NCBI GenBank assembly: GCA_022316685.1
Contig: JAKJHU010000054.1
Span: forward strand, 744,001-808,000
Origin: Progne subis subis
Lineage: Eukaryota > Chordata > Aves > Passeriformes > Hirundinidae
Direction of reading: 5' to 3'
Length of the DNA stretch: 64,000 nucleotides
Shown here one piece after another: positions 1 through 13,600 of the stretch (position 1 is the stretch's first letter; the number at the start of each line of letters is the position of its first letter). The translations under genes were made by a program, and so were the position numbers. The notes below the pieces were generated by a model. The model searched no databases, had not been told where the DNA came from, and saw only the letters and a list, made by a program, of their open reading frames with translations.

Positions 1-3000
1 GGCCAACGAGCCGGCGTCGGAGCTGCCCCCAGCCGCTCACTACTTCAAGTAAGCGCCTCTGCTCCTCATCTCTTGGCAGATGATGCCTCTTCTTCCTTTA
101 GGATGGCACAACAGAGAGGTAGTAAAGGGAGGGCAGGCATTTTTTGGGAGCCCTGGAACTGAACCTGGGGGTGGAAACTGCTGCATGTGTCCAGCTGATG
201 CTCAGAACTGTCCCAACATGTTGGTTCTGAACTGCTGAGACCACAAAATTACCAGGAGTCCACTTGAATTGAGCAACTCTCCTTGAGCTAAGGGTTAAGT
301 AAAATCCTGGTGAGAATTCCTTGTTAGCACTGGAAGATGAGTGCTGAATCCTTTGAGAATTATAGCAAAGCTGTAAAATAACTGGCCTTTCATTCTGAAC
401 ACAAGGTTCTCCAGCTAGTGCTGCTTATTTGTTCTGTGGCTCCCCACTTCAAAGCCACTGCTTTGAGTCCCTGCAGCCCCCTTGGTTTTATTTCTAAAGA
501 GATTTAAGCTTTGGATAGCCCAGAGGCAGCTCTGCAATGGGCACCAGGCTCTCCCTGGGAGCTGTAGGTGCATTAAGAGAGAACAGAAGTTTCATTCTTC
601 AGGATGTTCCACCACCCTCCTGCAATGTCAGGGCAGCAGCAGAGCTCGACCATCCCGTTCTGTCTCATCTCCCTCACTCAGGGCTTCCTCAAAAGCATCC
701 AACCTCTGCCTGCTGTGGCACAGGGCCTCAAGAACCCATCCCAGGAGCTGTTCAGAAACTTCCCATTGCCCTTTCTACAGTTTTGTCCTCAAGCTCAACT
801 GTCCCTTCAACTTCTAAGCTGCTGGCACCACCCCATGTGCCTGTGCTTGGTGTGCTTCCACTCTGCTCTATTCCAGGTGGCATAGCAACCACGTGGTGAC
901 AGATATTCTCTTTATTTCATGAAATCACTACCTGCCACATCAAGAGCAGCTCTGTCTGGGGGGTGGAAGGACAGAGAGCCTGGGGAGAGGGGGCTGTGCT
1001 TCTCCACGCTGTTGTTGAACTCTTGCTTTACTGTTTGCAAACAGGACAGTGATAGCTCACACTAAAGCTCTCGACCCCTCCAGACCAGTCACCTTTGTGA
1101 CAGATGCTAATTACGCTCTTGATCGTGGTGTAAGTTGGCTTTATTTTCTAGCTTTTCCTTTTTTTTTTTTTTTTTTTTTTTTAATTCATACATCAAATTG
1201 CCTCCTCTTGTCACTTGTTCTACAGTCCTTCCCCCACCTCTTCCCTAAACTTACTGGAGATATTTAGCAGGGAAAGGCTAAAGAAGAACTACATTTTTGT
1301 TTCTAGTAGAAATCACCTTATCCTGTAGTTGTAGTCCAGCTGAAAAGAAAAAAAAAAAAAAAAAGGATCTGTAAGAGAGAATAATTCTTTGTGTGCAGGA
1401 TTATGCCCCTGGATTCCATTAATATTGTCATGCTTTGCCATGCCATTGATTGTGTTTACTAATGCTCAGGATTTGCACTTGCAATTAAGCCAAAGCTTAA
1501 ACCTCTTTAAAATGCTCACAACCCTTGTGGAAGTCTAAAGGAAGGAAGCTTTGCTTTAATTCCTGCTTTAAACTGCTCTAGCTCTTCTCTGGCATATGTC
1601 TGTTTGTGTTGAATAATCTAAAAGCTCCTCCAGCTCCATAATTAAAGTCTTAGAGCTGGATAAATAACCAAAAGGCACTTCCCTTGGATTTTTGGGCCTT
1701 TCATAGCATGGACCTAGGATTTTTAACACCTGTATTTGTTTCCAGGGTAGATCCTTGTACAATAATCAATTCTAGCGGGTGAGTTGACGCTGCCACACAT
1801 CCCTGCTCCAGGCTACACTTTGGATTTCTTCTAAAAAGTCCTGTAATTAGCAGGAATGGCTGCAACTCTGAGGGTTTTCCTCCCCACCCCAGAAAAAACA
1901 ACACCTCTGATGGCTTTAAATTAGAAAGAGCCCAGCAGGAATCTGCTTTTGGATATCCCATTCCCACTCTGCCCAACTAGAGGAGCTCAGGCAAACCAAC
2001 CCAAACAACAGATCTCTCACACTGATGTGATATTAGAACTTTTTTTTTTTTTCTTTTATTACAAAACATGTTAAGAGAACATTGAACAAGTTACATACAA
2101 CATCACTTTATCTTGAGGGGGCTTTGTGCCCTTTTATCACACTGTCCATGTGGTAGAAATGGCAATTAACTTGCAGAATGCTTTAATCTTAGTATTGCAC
2201 CATTGATGCACAAAATTTAGTTGCTAGTCAAAATATTTGACCACTCACTTGATAATCACATTCCAATACTCAAAAAGAAAAAGTACATCTAAATGTACCA
2301 GCAAGCCAGAGACATCTTGGAAACAAACAAAAAAACTTCTAACAAACCTGAGAATGAAACATGTTGATCTTGTCTAACTCTTTTCTGTGATTTCCTAATC
2401 TGTAAAAAAAATGCCAGATTAATGCTGTTAGCTTATTAAATTTATCCTTTTTTTTATTATTATTTTTTTTTTCCTGGGGAAGATAATGATGTTTGGAGGG
2501 CCTGAATGATGGGGGAAATAATTCATTCTTACTGTAATAAACCTGGATTCTATGAAATGAACCCAAAGGAGGATTTAGGTTTCCAAGAGAACATTGAAAT
2601 CTGTGCCAAAACACTCTCACCTTGTTTTTTGCAGGCTCCCTACGTGGATGTGATTTGTGTGAACAGCTACTTCTCCTGGTACCACGATCCAGGCCACCTG
2701 GAAGTGATCCCACTCCAACTCACAGCCCAGTTTGAGAACTGGTATAAAACCTACCAAAAACCCATCATCCAGAGTGAATACGGAGCAGACTCAGTGCCTG
2801 GGCTGCACAGTGTGAGTGTTGTGGTGTCTGCCAGATGCAAACAGCTCTTACAGGGCAGCAAAATGTAACTGGGAGAGGGTGGCACCACTGGGCCTGGCTT
2901 TGCTGGGAGTGTCCAAAAGGCTCCTGGATTGGGATCCTGCTCCACCAAAACCAGTGAGCTTTGTCACTCTGCCTGAAGAGGACTCCAAAATCTGTCCTTG

Positions 3001-4644
3001 GCAGTGGTAGGAAATGCTTCAACAAAAGCAAACCCTGGAGAATGGAGGCTTGTGGTGCTGTCCCCTGCAGGGCGGGTGGCACTCCTGTCCCTGTCACACC
3101 AAAGGCCACCAGGGGGATTCCCCCTGGGAATACCTGGAATTTTGTGTTTGCTATCGGTCACAACAGCCAAGTTAATGCAGCACAACTAGCAGAGCAGGCA
3201 AGCACAGAGTTTCTCTTCAGGAACAGTTCCTCTGTCAGAGGGCATGGCTTTGCTGGATTATTTGTCCCCTCAGCCTGTTGTTGTGGCTGCAGGACCCCCC
3301 TGTGATGTTCAGTGAGGAGTACCAGCAGGCCATGCTAAGGGAGTACCACTCTGTCTTTGACAAGAAGAGGAAGGAGTACGTGATCGGGGAGCTCATCTGG
3401 AATTTTGCTGATTTCATGACCAATCAAGGTGAGCTTTGATTTATACTCTGAACACCTCTCCATCCTCCCTGGGAGTTTAGTGGTTGATGCCACACAAATG
3501 CTGTGCTGAAGGGTAGGACAACAGGCCCTCTGTTCACCAGGACAGAACACAGCTGGTTTTATCCCAAAATCCAGCATGAGCAGAGCCAAGAGGGAAGGTT
3601 CTGCCTGTGCTTAATTCATCCTTTCTCCTGCACAGATGCTCCCAGGAACGTGAGGCAATGTACAGGGGAAGCTTGTGAGGGACCCAGATAGCTCCTACTT
3701 TTTGGCCACCTTCAATTCAGAGCTTCAGGGACATCTCAGTTGCTTCCAGTGTCACCTACAGCTGCCCTGGGAACAGAGCACCTTAAATAATCATCATTAA
3801 CTTGGCAGAGGTTTAGCAGTAGATGAGCAGGTGCCACACTGGCACACAGCTTCCTCACCGTGACACTCCACCCATTATTAATAGATAAGTGCAGTCACAA
3901 AGGAAGGGAAATTCCTTAACTGACAGTGCAGTCCCACAGAAGTTCAACAATCACAACCTAACAATGAACCTGTTCTGCTGACCTGCAGTGGGCTGGGGTG
4001 GTGAGCAGTCAGTGAGAGGGAGGAACAGCACTAAAACACCCTGCAGAACACCAGCATCAAAAAGGACAGAGAAAATGTAGACAAGGTCATACACAGACAC
4101 AGTTCCAGTCTCTCTACGTGTTGCAATCCTTTTGTCTGTTTTCCTATGAAGATTAAAACAGGCAGAAAGGATCCAGACACCACAGTAAATAGTCATCACC
4201 ACTTCCTCCATCCAATCTGAAGGTGGAGCCAATCTGTTGTAGATAGAACACGGATCAATGAGCACAGCCCAGTTAAGTGTCCCAGCTGTAAAAACAAGGA
4301 ATTGCAGCTGGGCTGCTCTGTCACAGCCACTGTCCTGCCAAGCTTCCCTGTTGTACCTGACTGTGCAGAAGAAAGTGCAAAGGTCTCTTCCACCTGGCCT
4401 GATCTGGTACCTACATTGTAACAGCTCATAGCAGGGCCTGGAAGAGCTTGGCTCATGTATTTCTTTATTTTATAACCTCTCTGCAGGGACCACACGAGTT
4501 CTGGGGAACAAGAAAGGAATCTTCACCCGCCAGCGCCAGCCCAAAGCAGCTGCATTTGTTCTTAGAGACAGATACTGGAAGATTGCAAATGAATCAACCT
4601 GTCTTCCTCCTTTAATAACATCACATTCCCTCTTCCTAAAATGA
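1..4644 (+). CDS. GUSB: beta-glucuronidase, 3' half (five last coding exons)
   Basis: Lysosomal glycoside hydrolase family 2 enzyme that removes terminal beta-glucuronic acid from glycosaminoglycans. The gene enters from the left edge. Coding exons are 1-48 (codons from base 2), 1045-1129, 2635-2811, 3293-3428 and 4487-4644; all have GT/AG borders and the phases join correctly. The first exon carries the ANEP motif, whose Glu (8-10) matches the human acid/base Glu451. The third carries QSEYGA, whose Glu (2776-2778) matches the nucleophile Glu540. Later exons read [12 protein letters not shown], then [17 protein letters not shown] and YWKIANES, close to human GUSB. The stop is at 4642-4644 and an ATTAAA signal follows at 4686. 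The upstream half of the protein (signal peptide, sugar-binding and immunoglobulin-like domains) is outside the window. Identity is secure; completeness cannot be judged. Confidence 0.97.
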
Positions 4645-4685
4645 AAACAAAGGGTTCAGTGGCTGGGGATTATGTTGAACTTGTT

Positions 4686-4691
4686 ATTAAA
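4686..4691 (+). terminator. GUSB: GUSB poly(A) signal ATTAAA
   Basis: The common variant hexamer ATTAAA lies 42 bases after the GUSB stop codon, giving a very short 3' UTR. Cleavage is expected near 4705-4720. Confidence 0.75.
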
Positions 4692-4904
4692 TTTCTGTTT
4701 AAGTAAGTTTTACGCCTGATTCAAGTCTTGCAAGTTGAATGCGATTCCTAGTCCACCTGAAGTAGTCACTGTGATGCAAAGCAGATCGGAAACTTTTGTT
4801 TCCTCTGCTCAGCCACGTCTGGAGGTTTCCTGTTTCCAGGCAGGAAAACAAATATTCACTTTCAAGGAGCTGAAGTTAAGATATCCTGACTGAGGTATCT
4901 GTTT

Positions 4905-4966
4905 ATGGCAAAAAAAAAAAAAACCAAAAAAACCAAAAAAACCAAAACCCAAAAAACCCCACAAAT
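4905..4966 (+). repeat. A-rich simple repeat with AAACC units
   Basis: A 13-base A run is followed by repeated A-rich blocks separated by CC. It lies in the ~0.6 kb between the GUSB poly(A) signal and the likely 3' end of VKORC1L1. I see no gene in this gap. Confidence 0.7.
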
Positions 4967-5298
4967 ATTACATGATACAACTCGATGCTGAACTTAAAAA
5001 CAAAATCTAAGTTACTCTAAATGAACATCACATCCTTCTAAAGCAAATGAGGTTTTCCAGTTCAACTCCCCTAAGAGTTTACACCACTGAGATCACAGCA
5101 AACTGCCCAAGGATTGCAGAGTTTGTGCAGCTGCTCTGGCCTGACAGGATGGATGTGTGAGAAATGCTGAGCATTCCCAGCAGTCAGGAAGGGTGTGAAC
5201 CACTCAACATACTCCAACAGAGAGTTTGGAATTCCTATTCCAGCAGCAAGGTGGAATGTTAGAGAGGGAGGGCCTACACCAACACAGCTTTAAATCTA

Positions 5299-5304
5299 TT
5301 TATT
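5299..5304 (-). terminator. VKORC1L1: candidate distal poly(A) signal of VKORC1L1
   Basis: AATAAA on the minus strand, followed within about 30 bases by a GU-rich stretch (GTGTTGGTGT), as expected for a cleavage site. It lies 5.4 kb past the VKORC1L1 stop. Other minus-strand AATAAA hexamers near 6776, 6893 and 7931 could serve as proximal sites, so the end is provisional. Confidence 0.45.
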
Positions 5305-8300
5305 TTACAGTACCAAAACTGCCGCTATTAGACACGAACTGTGTCCAACAATGCCACTTCCAGCGTGGAAGGGCTTCCTTCATATTAAATGTCACCACAG
5401 GAAGAGCAATCCAGAGGGAAATTCTGTTCCAAACCTTTCTGAGAGCAGCCTGAAGCCCTCTGGGGTAGGGCCAGCTGTAAATCCCTGTGCTGCTCCAGTG
5501 CTGTACACTAGCCTGAGGCCAGGCTTTAAGCACTCAAAGAAAAACAATATTTAGTCTGCAAACTGCCCAGCAGCATCACAAGGAGCAGCACAACAAAACC
5601 AGAGGCTGCCCAATGCATTTGGAAAGTTACAATTTTGAAGTTTGATTCCTGGAATTCCCAGATCCTGGGTGAAACTGGTGCCATGACTCCCTGTCCTGCA
5701 GCTGCCTCTGGTGTGAGTGGCTCAGGGGAGTGACCAAATCTGACCATATAAAGAAAATACTTGCTTTTCTGTTGTGTGGTGGCCAAATTCTGTTCCTTTC
5801 AGAGGTGGTACACAAGGACCCAACAGCACCTTCCACCCTGCCCCAGCAGAATAAGGACACAGATGTTCACTGCAGACTCCACAACAGATTTTCTTGTGTT
5901 TTTAAGGGAAAAGAAACAACGCTACAGAATTCCTCACACTGTGCTAAGCCTAGATTTTCTCTAGAACTAATCCCCCAGAATATAAGACTCTATGCACAAT
6001 AAAAAGACATTTGTTCAAACACACCATGGTATGAGCAATTCCCATATTTAAGCCCACTAGCAGTAATTGAAAGACATTTCAGCCTCTCCATCTCCAGTCA
6101 TCATCCTTTAAAAACTCATTTTCTCCCCCAATTTCAACAGACCTGACCAAAACACAGCTGAGGATTCGACATTAGTCACTCCTTACAAACCAGGGTTCAG
6201 CTCAGCCCCCTCAAAATCTGAGCACACATTTGAGGGTTAATTCCTGATTGTTCTCAACAAACCTAACCTGTGCCCAGCAGCTCCTTCCCCAAATCCAGGG
6301 ATACATCCAGCAGTTTCCAGGGATTTTGTGGTCTGTAGGACCACTTTGAGCAGCCCCAATAAAGCAGAAAGTGATAAACCCCACAATGCTGGGTTGGTTA
6401 TTTGTTTTCTTTTGCTTAAAGAACTGTAAACAGTGAAAGCCTCAAGTCAATGCTGCTCAGCCTTTACACACAATGCTCAGCCAGACACAAAGCTGCAGGA
6501 ATTCTACTGGGAAAACTGGGATCTGGGGGGAAATCAAGTGCTTTAACCCTTCTACTGCTAAACACACACGAGGTCTTAGGAAAAAAAAACAAACCCACAC
6601 GACTTGGTACAATTTCTAGAAACAGAATTACAGTACTGACATTAAAAACAGTTTCTAAGGCTCAGACTGAGTCCAAAAAGGCCTCTGGTTGGGTTCATTC
6701 AAGCTCTTATGTTTGGACTGCATGATTGCAGCATAAGGATGATTGCAGCAAGACATCCACAGGTAATTTCTACATTTATTTTTGTTAGGTTTTTTTCCTT
6801 TCCTTTTTTTTTTTTTTTTTTTTTTTTTAAATACCAAAAAAAGTTATGTGCAACAAATAGAATTCCTACATATTTACATGTTGGGGTTTTTTTTATTTGT
6901 TAGGAAAATTGTATCCTAGACCTCCACGAGAGAATCTCTCAGCCTATAATGAGAGAAGGACATCTGCCCAATGACTCCATTTTAAATGGGTGCTGGATTT
7001 GGAGTTGAAAGCACTGGGAATAAATAGTTGATGGAACATACTGTACAGAACAAACACCTAATATTTAGGCCATGCTTAATACAGGTTTATGGTAACGGAA
7101 TACTTCATCTTTTCTGGATCAGTTTAAACAACATTGGAAGAACCAAAGCCACCCAACCTCTGATTCAGCCCACGTAAATCAGGAGCTGCCTGGAGCACCT
7201 CACCAACCTCCTGGAACAACTGAGACTCTACAGCAGCACAAAAAAATGCAAATTACAGCACTCAGAAACCTCCTCACCACAGATTTGTTGTCACTTCAGA
7301 TCTCAAAGGTGCTCGGGAATGTTTCATCGGCCTCAGTGTCACAAATGTTTTAAAGGAAGAAACTTCCAAGAATATTCAAAAGCTCTGTTGGCCTTAAAGA
7401 GTAGCAAGTACCTTACAGTAAGAGCATTTCAGGAATGTTTAATTCCTAAGCAGGTTTTGGGATGAGGTTTCTTTGCCTTTCCAATCCACCCCTCAGTGTG
7501 GAACTTCCAACTCAGAATATTCTGTGATCCCAAGGGAATTCTGGGATTCTAAGAGAGGCAGATTCAGAACCTCTGTTAAGAATTGTGAATTTTATCCCGT
7601 CCATTCTCCTGAGTGTTGAAACCACAACGAGGATCTCTGTAACATCCCCCCGTCCCTTGCCAGCCCAAATATCATTTACCTGCCTTTACCCAGACTCCTG
7701 CACCCTTGAGAATTTTTAGTATTTGCCTCTGGATTTGCAAGGGTAAAACCAGTACCAAGCACACATTTGGCTGGGGCAGGCAGGGGGGCACAGCTGCACT
7801 CCTGATTTCCATCACAACCCATTTTACTGGAAGGAAGATGTTGTTTCTATCACTGGGAGCAGCAAGGAAAGAGTCCAAAGAACTGGAAGCAGAAAGGTCC
7901 AAATTTCTCCTGCTAAGATTATTCTGCCTTTTATTCAGGCCAACTGCATTTCTGAAGCACTAGAGAGAAACAGAAGAAATCAGGGCCGTTTCTAGCGAAT
8001 AGCTTCCAGTAAAAAGTAACTGCAAGGGATGCGCACAAGACAAGAGGGCTCACAATTAAGGATCAGATTTGCAAGGTCGTGCACAAAGCGGGGCTGAAAA
8101 TTCTCCCAGAGCCCAAACTCCAGCTCCATTTGCTCCCTATGTGCACACAAACAAGGACTGCAGACACCACTGCTGAAAATCTGGCCCTAGACATTTTTAC
8201 TAAACAAACTGAATCAACAAACGATGCCCACACAGACAAGCACAAGACACAGTGAAGTTAAGTCAATACCAATACTTTCAGCTGATGGGATGGTTTTTTT

Positions 8301-9518
8301 TTTTTTCCCCTCTTTTTTTCCCCAGGAATTGGACCAAGTACTCATGGATTAGACTTGTCTCCATGGCTGCTTGCTCTGAGATAGGAGCAACCCTCAAGCA
8401 GCACGTGTTCACCTCTTCCTCGGATGAAAAAAAGATGTCTTTAGTGTAGATCACAGGAATGCATCGAAAGAATAATCTATACAACACATTAAACACTGCT
8501 ACTGCCTCAAGGCTTGGGAGAGAACAAAGCCAAGCCTTGAGGGACCAATTCAACATCATTCATTCCCCTTAATATCAAAGTGGAAGGCATTTGAGAGACA
8601 GAACTAAACATCAAGACAAGCTTTAACTATACTCCGGTCAATACAAAACTCATTTAATGAATTGTTGGCTAAAACTGTCAGACGAGGGACAAGTCTTTTA
8701 GTGTTACATGCAACAGATGTTACTCACACCACAGAACTCTGTACAGAAAAGCAGTTTCCACCTCCACCCTTGGTGCAAACCAGAACTACTTCAGTAGTAA
8801 TTTAAATGTTAATTTTATGAATTCAAGCTCCAATCTTGTTTTGCTCTATGGAAACACCGCTCGTTTCACAGTCAAGTTTATCATTAGTGTTTAAAATCCA
8901 CTTACAATGGAAGTGTCTCTCTGACATTTGTGTTTGAGAAGGAAAATGCTAAAAGGAGTTAAAATAGTTCTTTAAATAAATGGGTATGCAGTTGGAATTC
9001 TTCATATTTTGAACTGACAAGGGCAAAAAGCAGCACAGCACCAATTAAACAAAGTAGCTGAACCCACAAATTTTGGTGTCACACAGTCTGAAACACGAGT
9101 ATTTCACTTTTCCAAATCACATCAACCTTTTAAATTAAACTGAAAACAATACTGCTACCACTTCTCAGTCTAAAAACTAAAAACAGATCTCTTAACACTC
9201 TTCTATCCCCAGTAAGTTTGCTGGGAATTCTGTTTGTTCATTTTTAAAGCAAGGACACTTCTGCCTGCCAAGTTCAACACAAAGTATTTGGTTTAAGATT
9301 TGAAGACAGAAGGCACTTTTAACATTCAGCCTTAGAATACCGAGTGCAGAAACAACGTGTACAATTTTGTTCCTTTGTTTAAATCTGCAGTTTAATATCT
9401 TTTTTTTCCCCCAATTAGTTTGTAGAAAGAGCAATGATAGCACTATATCACATTTCATTTTCAGGAGCACATCGACTTACTTATCCCATTAAACAGGTTG
9501 CCCTTCCAAGAGATCTTC

Positions 9519-9541
9519 TGTGTGTGTGTGTGTGTGTGTGT
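9519..9541. repeat. (TG)n microsatellite
   Basis: Eleven perfect TG dinucleotides plus one T, in the presumed VKORC1L1 3' UTR. Confidence 0.95.
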
Positions 9542-9918
9542 CAGGCCTAAAGTTCATTTCCCAATATAGCACAAACCAAAGATCCTGACCAAGATCAATT
9601 AAGGAACTGCTTTTTCAGTGCACTGCTTGGTTATCCTGCTCACTCAGTGGTTTCCACTGCAAATTGCAATTCTATACTGCAGCATTCATAGAACATCAAA
9701 CATTAGTAACACTGGCTGGCTGAGCACAGCATCAAATGAAACAGCTCTGCTTGGAAATGGAGTCCTTTCAAAGAACACTTCATCCAACCCCCAGTCTGCA
9801 AAAATCAGCTTTTCATTGACCACATGAAGCTATTTTTGTTCAGTACAGAAATTCATGAGGTTGTCGTTTAATCAACGTACTTCAGGCTTCAGCTTTAATT
9901 CCATTTTTGTTACTAGGG

Positions 9919-9949
<31 letters not shown>

Positions 9950-9975
9950 AAAAAGAAGAAGAAGAAGAAGAAAAA
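9919..9975. repeat. poly-A followed by (AAG)n
   Basis: An A run of nearly 30 bases passes into AAG trinucleotides. Long open frames predicted across it are low-complexity artefacts. Confidence 0.95.
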
Positions 9976-10197
9976 ATGGAACCAACCCCAAGCATCATTC
10001 TTGTGATAGCACAACAGTGAGAGCAGCAACTCCATGTTCTTTAGAGGTCACTTCTTCCATCGTGTCAGTCGACTCTGAGCTGAACCCTCTGACAGCTCCT
10101 AACCAAACCCATGGGACAGTGAGTTCTCCAGGGATGAAACCAAGAGTTCTAATTTTATTTACAGTATAAGTCCTAGTCAAATCTAAGTCCATCAGCT

Positions 10198-10250
10198 TAA
10201 AAAAAAAAAAAAAAAAAGGAAAAAAAAAGGAAAAAAAAGGAAAAAAAAAA
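10198..10250. repeat. (GGAAAAAAAA)n simple repeat
   Basis: An A run followed by three 10-base units, each of GG plus eight or more A. Confidence 0.95.
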
Positions 10251-10678
10251 TACACGTACTGTAAACATGGCAACATTAAATATGGTGATGCTAGTCTAGA
10301 ATATTTCATGTCATGATCACATCTTGTTATACCTGAATTTATATACAGGATATTTCATAGCAAGTGTTACCCACTTCACAAGTGGAGGGGGAAGAGAGAG
10401 AGTCTAGGTTTTGCTGTGGCTAAAACTCCTTCAAAGTAAAGTTAAAGCTTGTCTTTGATTGTTATAGAGCTTTCTTTCATAACTGCATTTAAACTGAAGA
10501 TTAGCACAGAGAAATTATCTGGGGCCCCTTGAAATTTATAATTCAAAATTTCCATTATGATTCTCGGGGGAGAAGGGGAGGAAAAAAGTGTCTGATATGG
10601 AGAATAAAAAAATTACTGCAAAATAAACTTAATGGAAGTTGGGTCTTCAGGACTGTCAGTCAAAAGTTCCACCAGGGG

Positions 10679-13600
10679 TTATTCCTGTTTGGGTTGGAGT
10701 TGCCTCTTCCAGGCCTCGTTCAAATAAACTAGTCGTTTGTAGTTGATGATAAAGAGAATGAAGTTCAGCAAATATGTGAGCACGAAGACAATGCAAAATT
10801 CCTTCAGCACGAAGTACAGAATGTAAGCCAAGTACAGGGACCCTACTACAGACACTATGGAGGATGTCATGAGGATTAGAGCTGCTACTGCACTTGCTGT
10901 CATACCTGCAACAAGAGAGACAAAGTTACTCACCCCACTCCACACAGAGCAAAACTGAATTCAAACTCAGCCACTCAGCAACAGTTACACAAAATTCTGG
11001 TTAGAGTAACACAGTTGGGTATTTGGAGGGGAGTATCTAAGGCTCTGTGTGATAAGGAGCGTGTGTAGGATTAACCATGCTTGTATTATAGGAAAATTAG
11101 CGGTCAAGTTATTTCTGTCAGGACCAACAGCTTTAGAGGAAACCATAGAGTTACCAAGAAATGGATATAATTATATTTCATGCACTTTTTTGCCTGCTCT
11201 CTCCATTACTCCTGCAAAACTTGCCCATTCCATTTTTATTCCTTCTCTTTTCCCCCATGCAATCCAATGCCAAATATACCGGAGTGAAAATACCAGCAGA
11301 GAAACTATCTTCACACTCTGATTATTAATAGCATATCAGGAGAAAATGCAATTACTCTTGTTATCAGTTGGGTTTTTAAGCCCTTTGGACAGATGTATCA
11401 TTAGAGTGATACTTAAAAAAAAAAAAAAACAACCACCCCAAGATATGAAAATCAGAAGCATTTATCTGGTTTACTGCAGATTGTGCAAGGGATATTGCTC
11501 TCCTCCTTCATCCCCACAGCCCTGCTGTATACTTGAGGCTCTGAAGTGAACGAATACTTACCAAGTAGCATTTGTAGTATATAAAACACCAGGCCAAAAA
11601 CACTGTTTGACTGATTTATTGCACTGTCCTTCCCAAAGATGGAACCCAAGAGACCGAATCCTCGACCCCATCTGTAAAACAGGGAAACTAATTAACTCTT
11701 ATTTGGCCACCTACTGCTTTCCAGCAGCATTTTCAGTTCAGGGCTGTTAGGGAAAGAAAAGGACACACATTCTGACACGGCTGATGTGGAGTTCCCCTGG
11801 AAAACCAAGCAGCAACAGGGGGAGCACTGGGCATGGCTTTATCCCACACCTTGCTGATTAAACTTGTTTGACACACCAGGAAATACTGAGTTCACACAGC
11901 TGCAACATCCCTGAGCACCACCTCTGCTTCCTAGAGCTGGAGTTTGGAGCTGTTTTATCAAATAAACACTTCCTTCCCTTGGTGACAGCTTCAGCAGCTC
12001 CCTGCACCACAGTAAATTGGACACAAGGTCACTACAAAGCTGAGGCGAGGATTTGTTCCACTCACTTCTCTGCATCAGAGCAGGAGAATCAGGGCATAAA
12101 TCCGTACCTCAGCTGCTCCTCAGTCGAACAGCTCAGGAGGAACCCAAATCTGTCAAGCACACGAGCTGAGCACGGCACCGTCACAAGATCCCCAGCCCTC
12201 GTTTGCTGGAGCTCTTGCACAGTGTGACACTGAACCAACACCTGAAACCCCTACGAAGTGACTTTCAACCTTCCAGTGATAAGGCAGAAAGCAGCACGAG
12301 CCCTACAAAACTGCTGCTGCAGGAAGGAGGAGGAAAGATTAAATTAGCAGATGTGTTTGTGCCAGAAACCATTAATCCCATGCCCTAAGGCAGACCATGC
12401 CATTATTTGTAAAAGCAAAGTGAGGACCCTATTTATTAGTGTCACTTGAAAATATGAAGTTATTTTGCTCCTCCAACAGGTAATTTAACTCACAAGAGCA
12501 CATTGGGATGTCTGCCAGCAGAGTTTTGGAGCATCAAGCCAAGCACTACACAAACGTAAGGCTTGCTTCACATTACCAGCTGAACTTAGCAAGGTAAAAA
12601 AGTGCCATTCCTCCTCCTGCTGCAGCTGGAAACTCCAAGGAAAATGCAGTTTTCAGGAAGTTTCTTATCCTAGAGGCAATGCCCTGCTGAACCAAGACAC
12701 AGCTCAGGTTTGTCCCTGCACATGGCAGGGATGTTGCCGATGTCACTCACCTGGGACCTGCCATCACCACACCACAAGCAGTTTTCTCATGGGAAGAAGC
12801 ACCACAATAAGGACAATTTAGCATCATCTCCAAAATACTTCCTAGTCTCACAGCCATCTGTGCAAAACCCCATTTAAACTCATCATTTTAATTGCAGACT
12901 AACTCTGAATTCACTATTAATACTCTTGCGCTCTTCTCCCCAAGAAACCCAGCAGGTCCCAATCCTTAGAAAGCAGATTTGCTGTACAAGCAGTCAAAAA
13001 TTAAACATATTTGCAGCTGGTTTGGTCTCAAATCTTTTAAAAGTGAAACCTTTGAGCCAATATTAAGCTTCAAGGCAGCACAGACAATGATTTTCCAGGG
13101 GAGAGAGCCTCAGCGTCCCAGAGCTGCCAGACGTGGAGTTGCAGGGAAAAGCAGTGCAGAACTGCCTGGCTCTCTGCTCTCATCCCTGGGCATCTCTGGG
13201 GCTATGGAAATGACAAAAATGACAAAGAATCTCAGTTATGCTGAGATTTCATCCCACACCTTGAATGCTATCTGGATTTTAAGTGAGAACTGCTAGTTTT
13301 TTAGCCTTCCTTTGATGAGATGGTCGCTGTCCAAATTCCAAAGGCTGTATTAAAGAGCCACACAAATATATTAAAAGAATTATCATTTTTACATTTAATA
13401 GTTTATACTTATTTTTCTGTATTACTACATTTAAAGATGCTTCAGCCTGCCATCCCCAGGCTCAGTTTATTGTTCTGGACTCCAAGTGAGAATTCTTTGC
13501 AGGCTGACATTAAAATGATTTGAACACACTCAGGTTTTGTTGCACAACCCAAATGGGCAAAGGTTCAGCATCAGTCTAACTCCAAATAACTGCAGGATGC

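Larger units (their letters stand above)
5305..10678 (-). other. VKORC1L1: probable long 3' UTR of VKORC1L1
   Basis: 5.4 kb of AT-rich, mostly non-repetitive sequence between the VKORC1L1 stop and the best minus-strand poly(A) signal. No splice-consistent coding exon is visible on either strand. It contains A/T tracts (6803-6830, 8290-8322, 9919-9975, 10198-10250) and a TG repeat. A minus-strand Pumilio-like TGTAAATA occurs near 6871. Treating this as 3' UTR is inference from position and the lack of any other gene. Confidence 0.45.
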
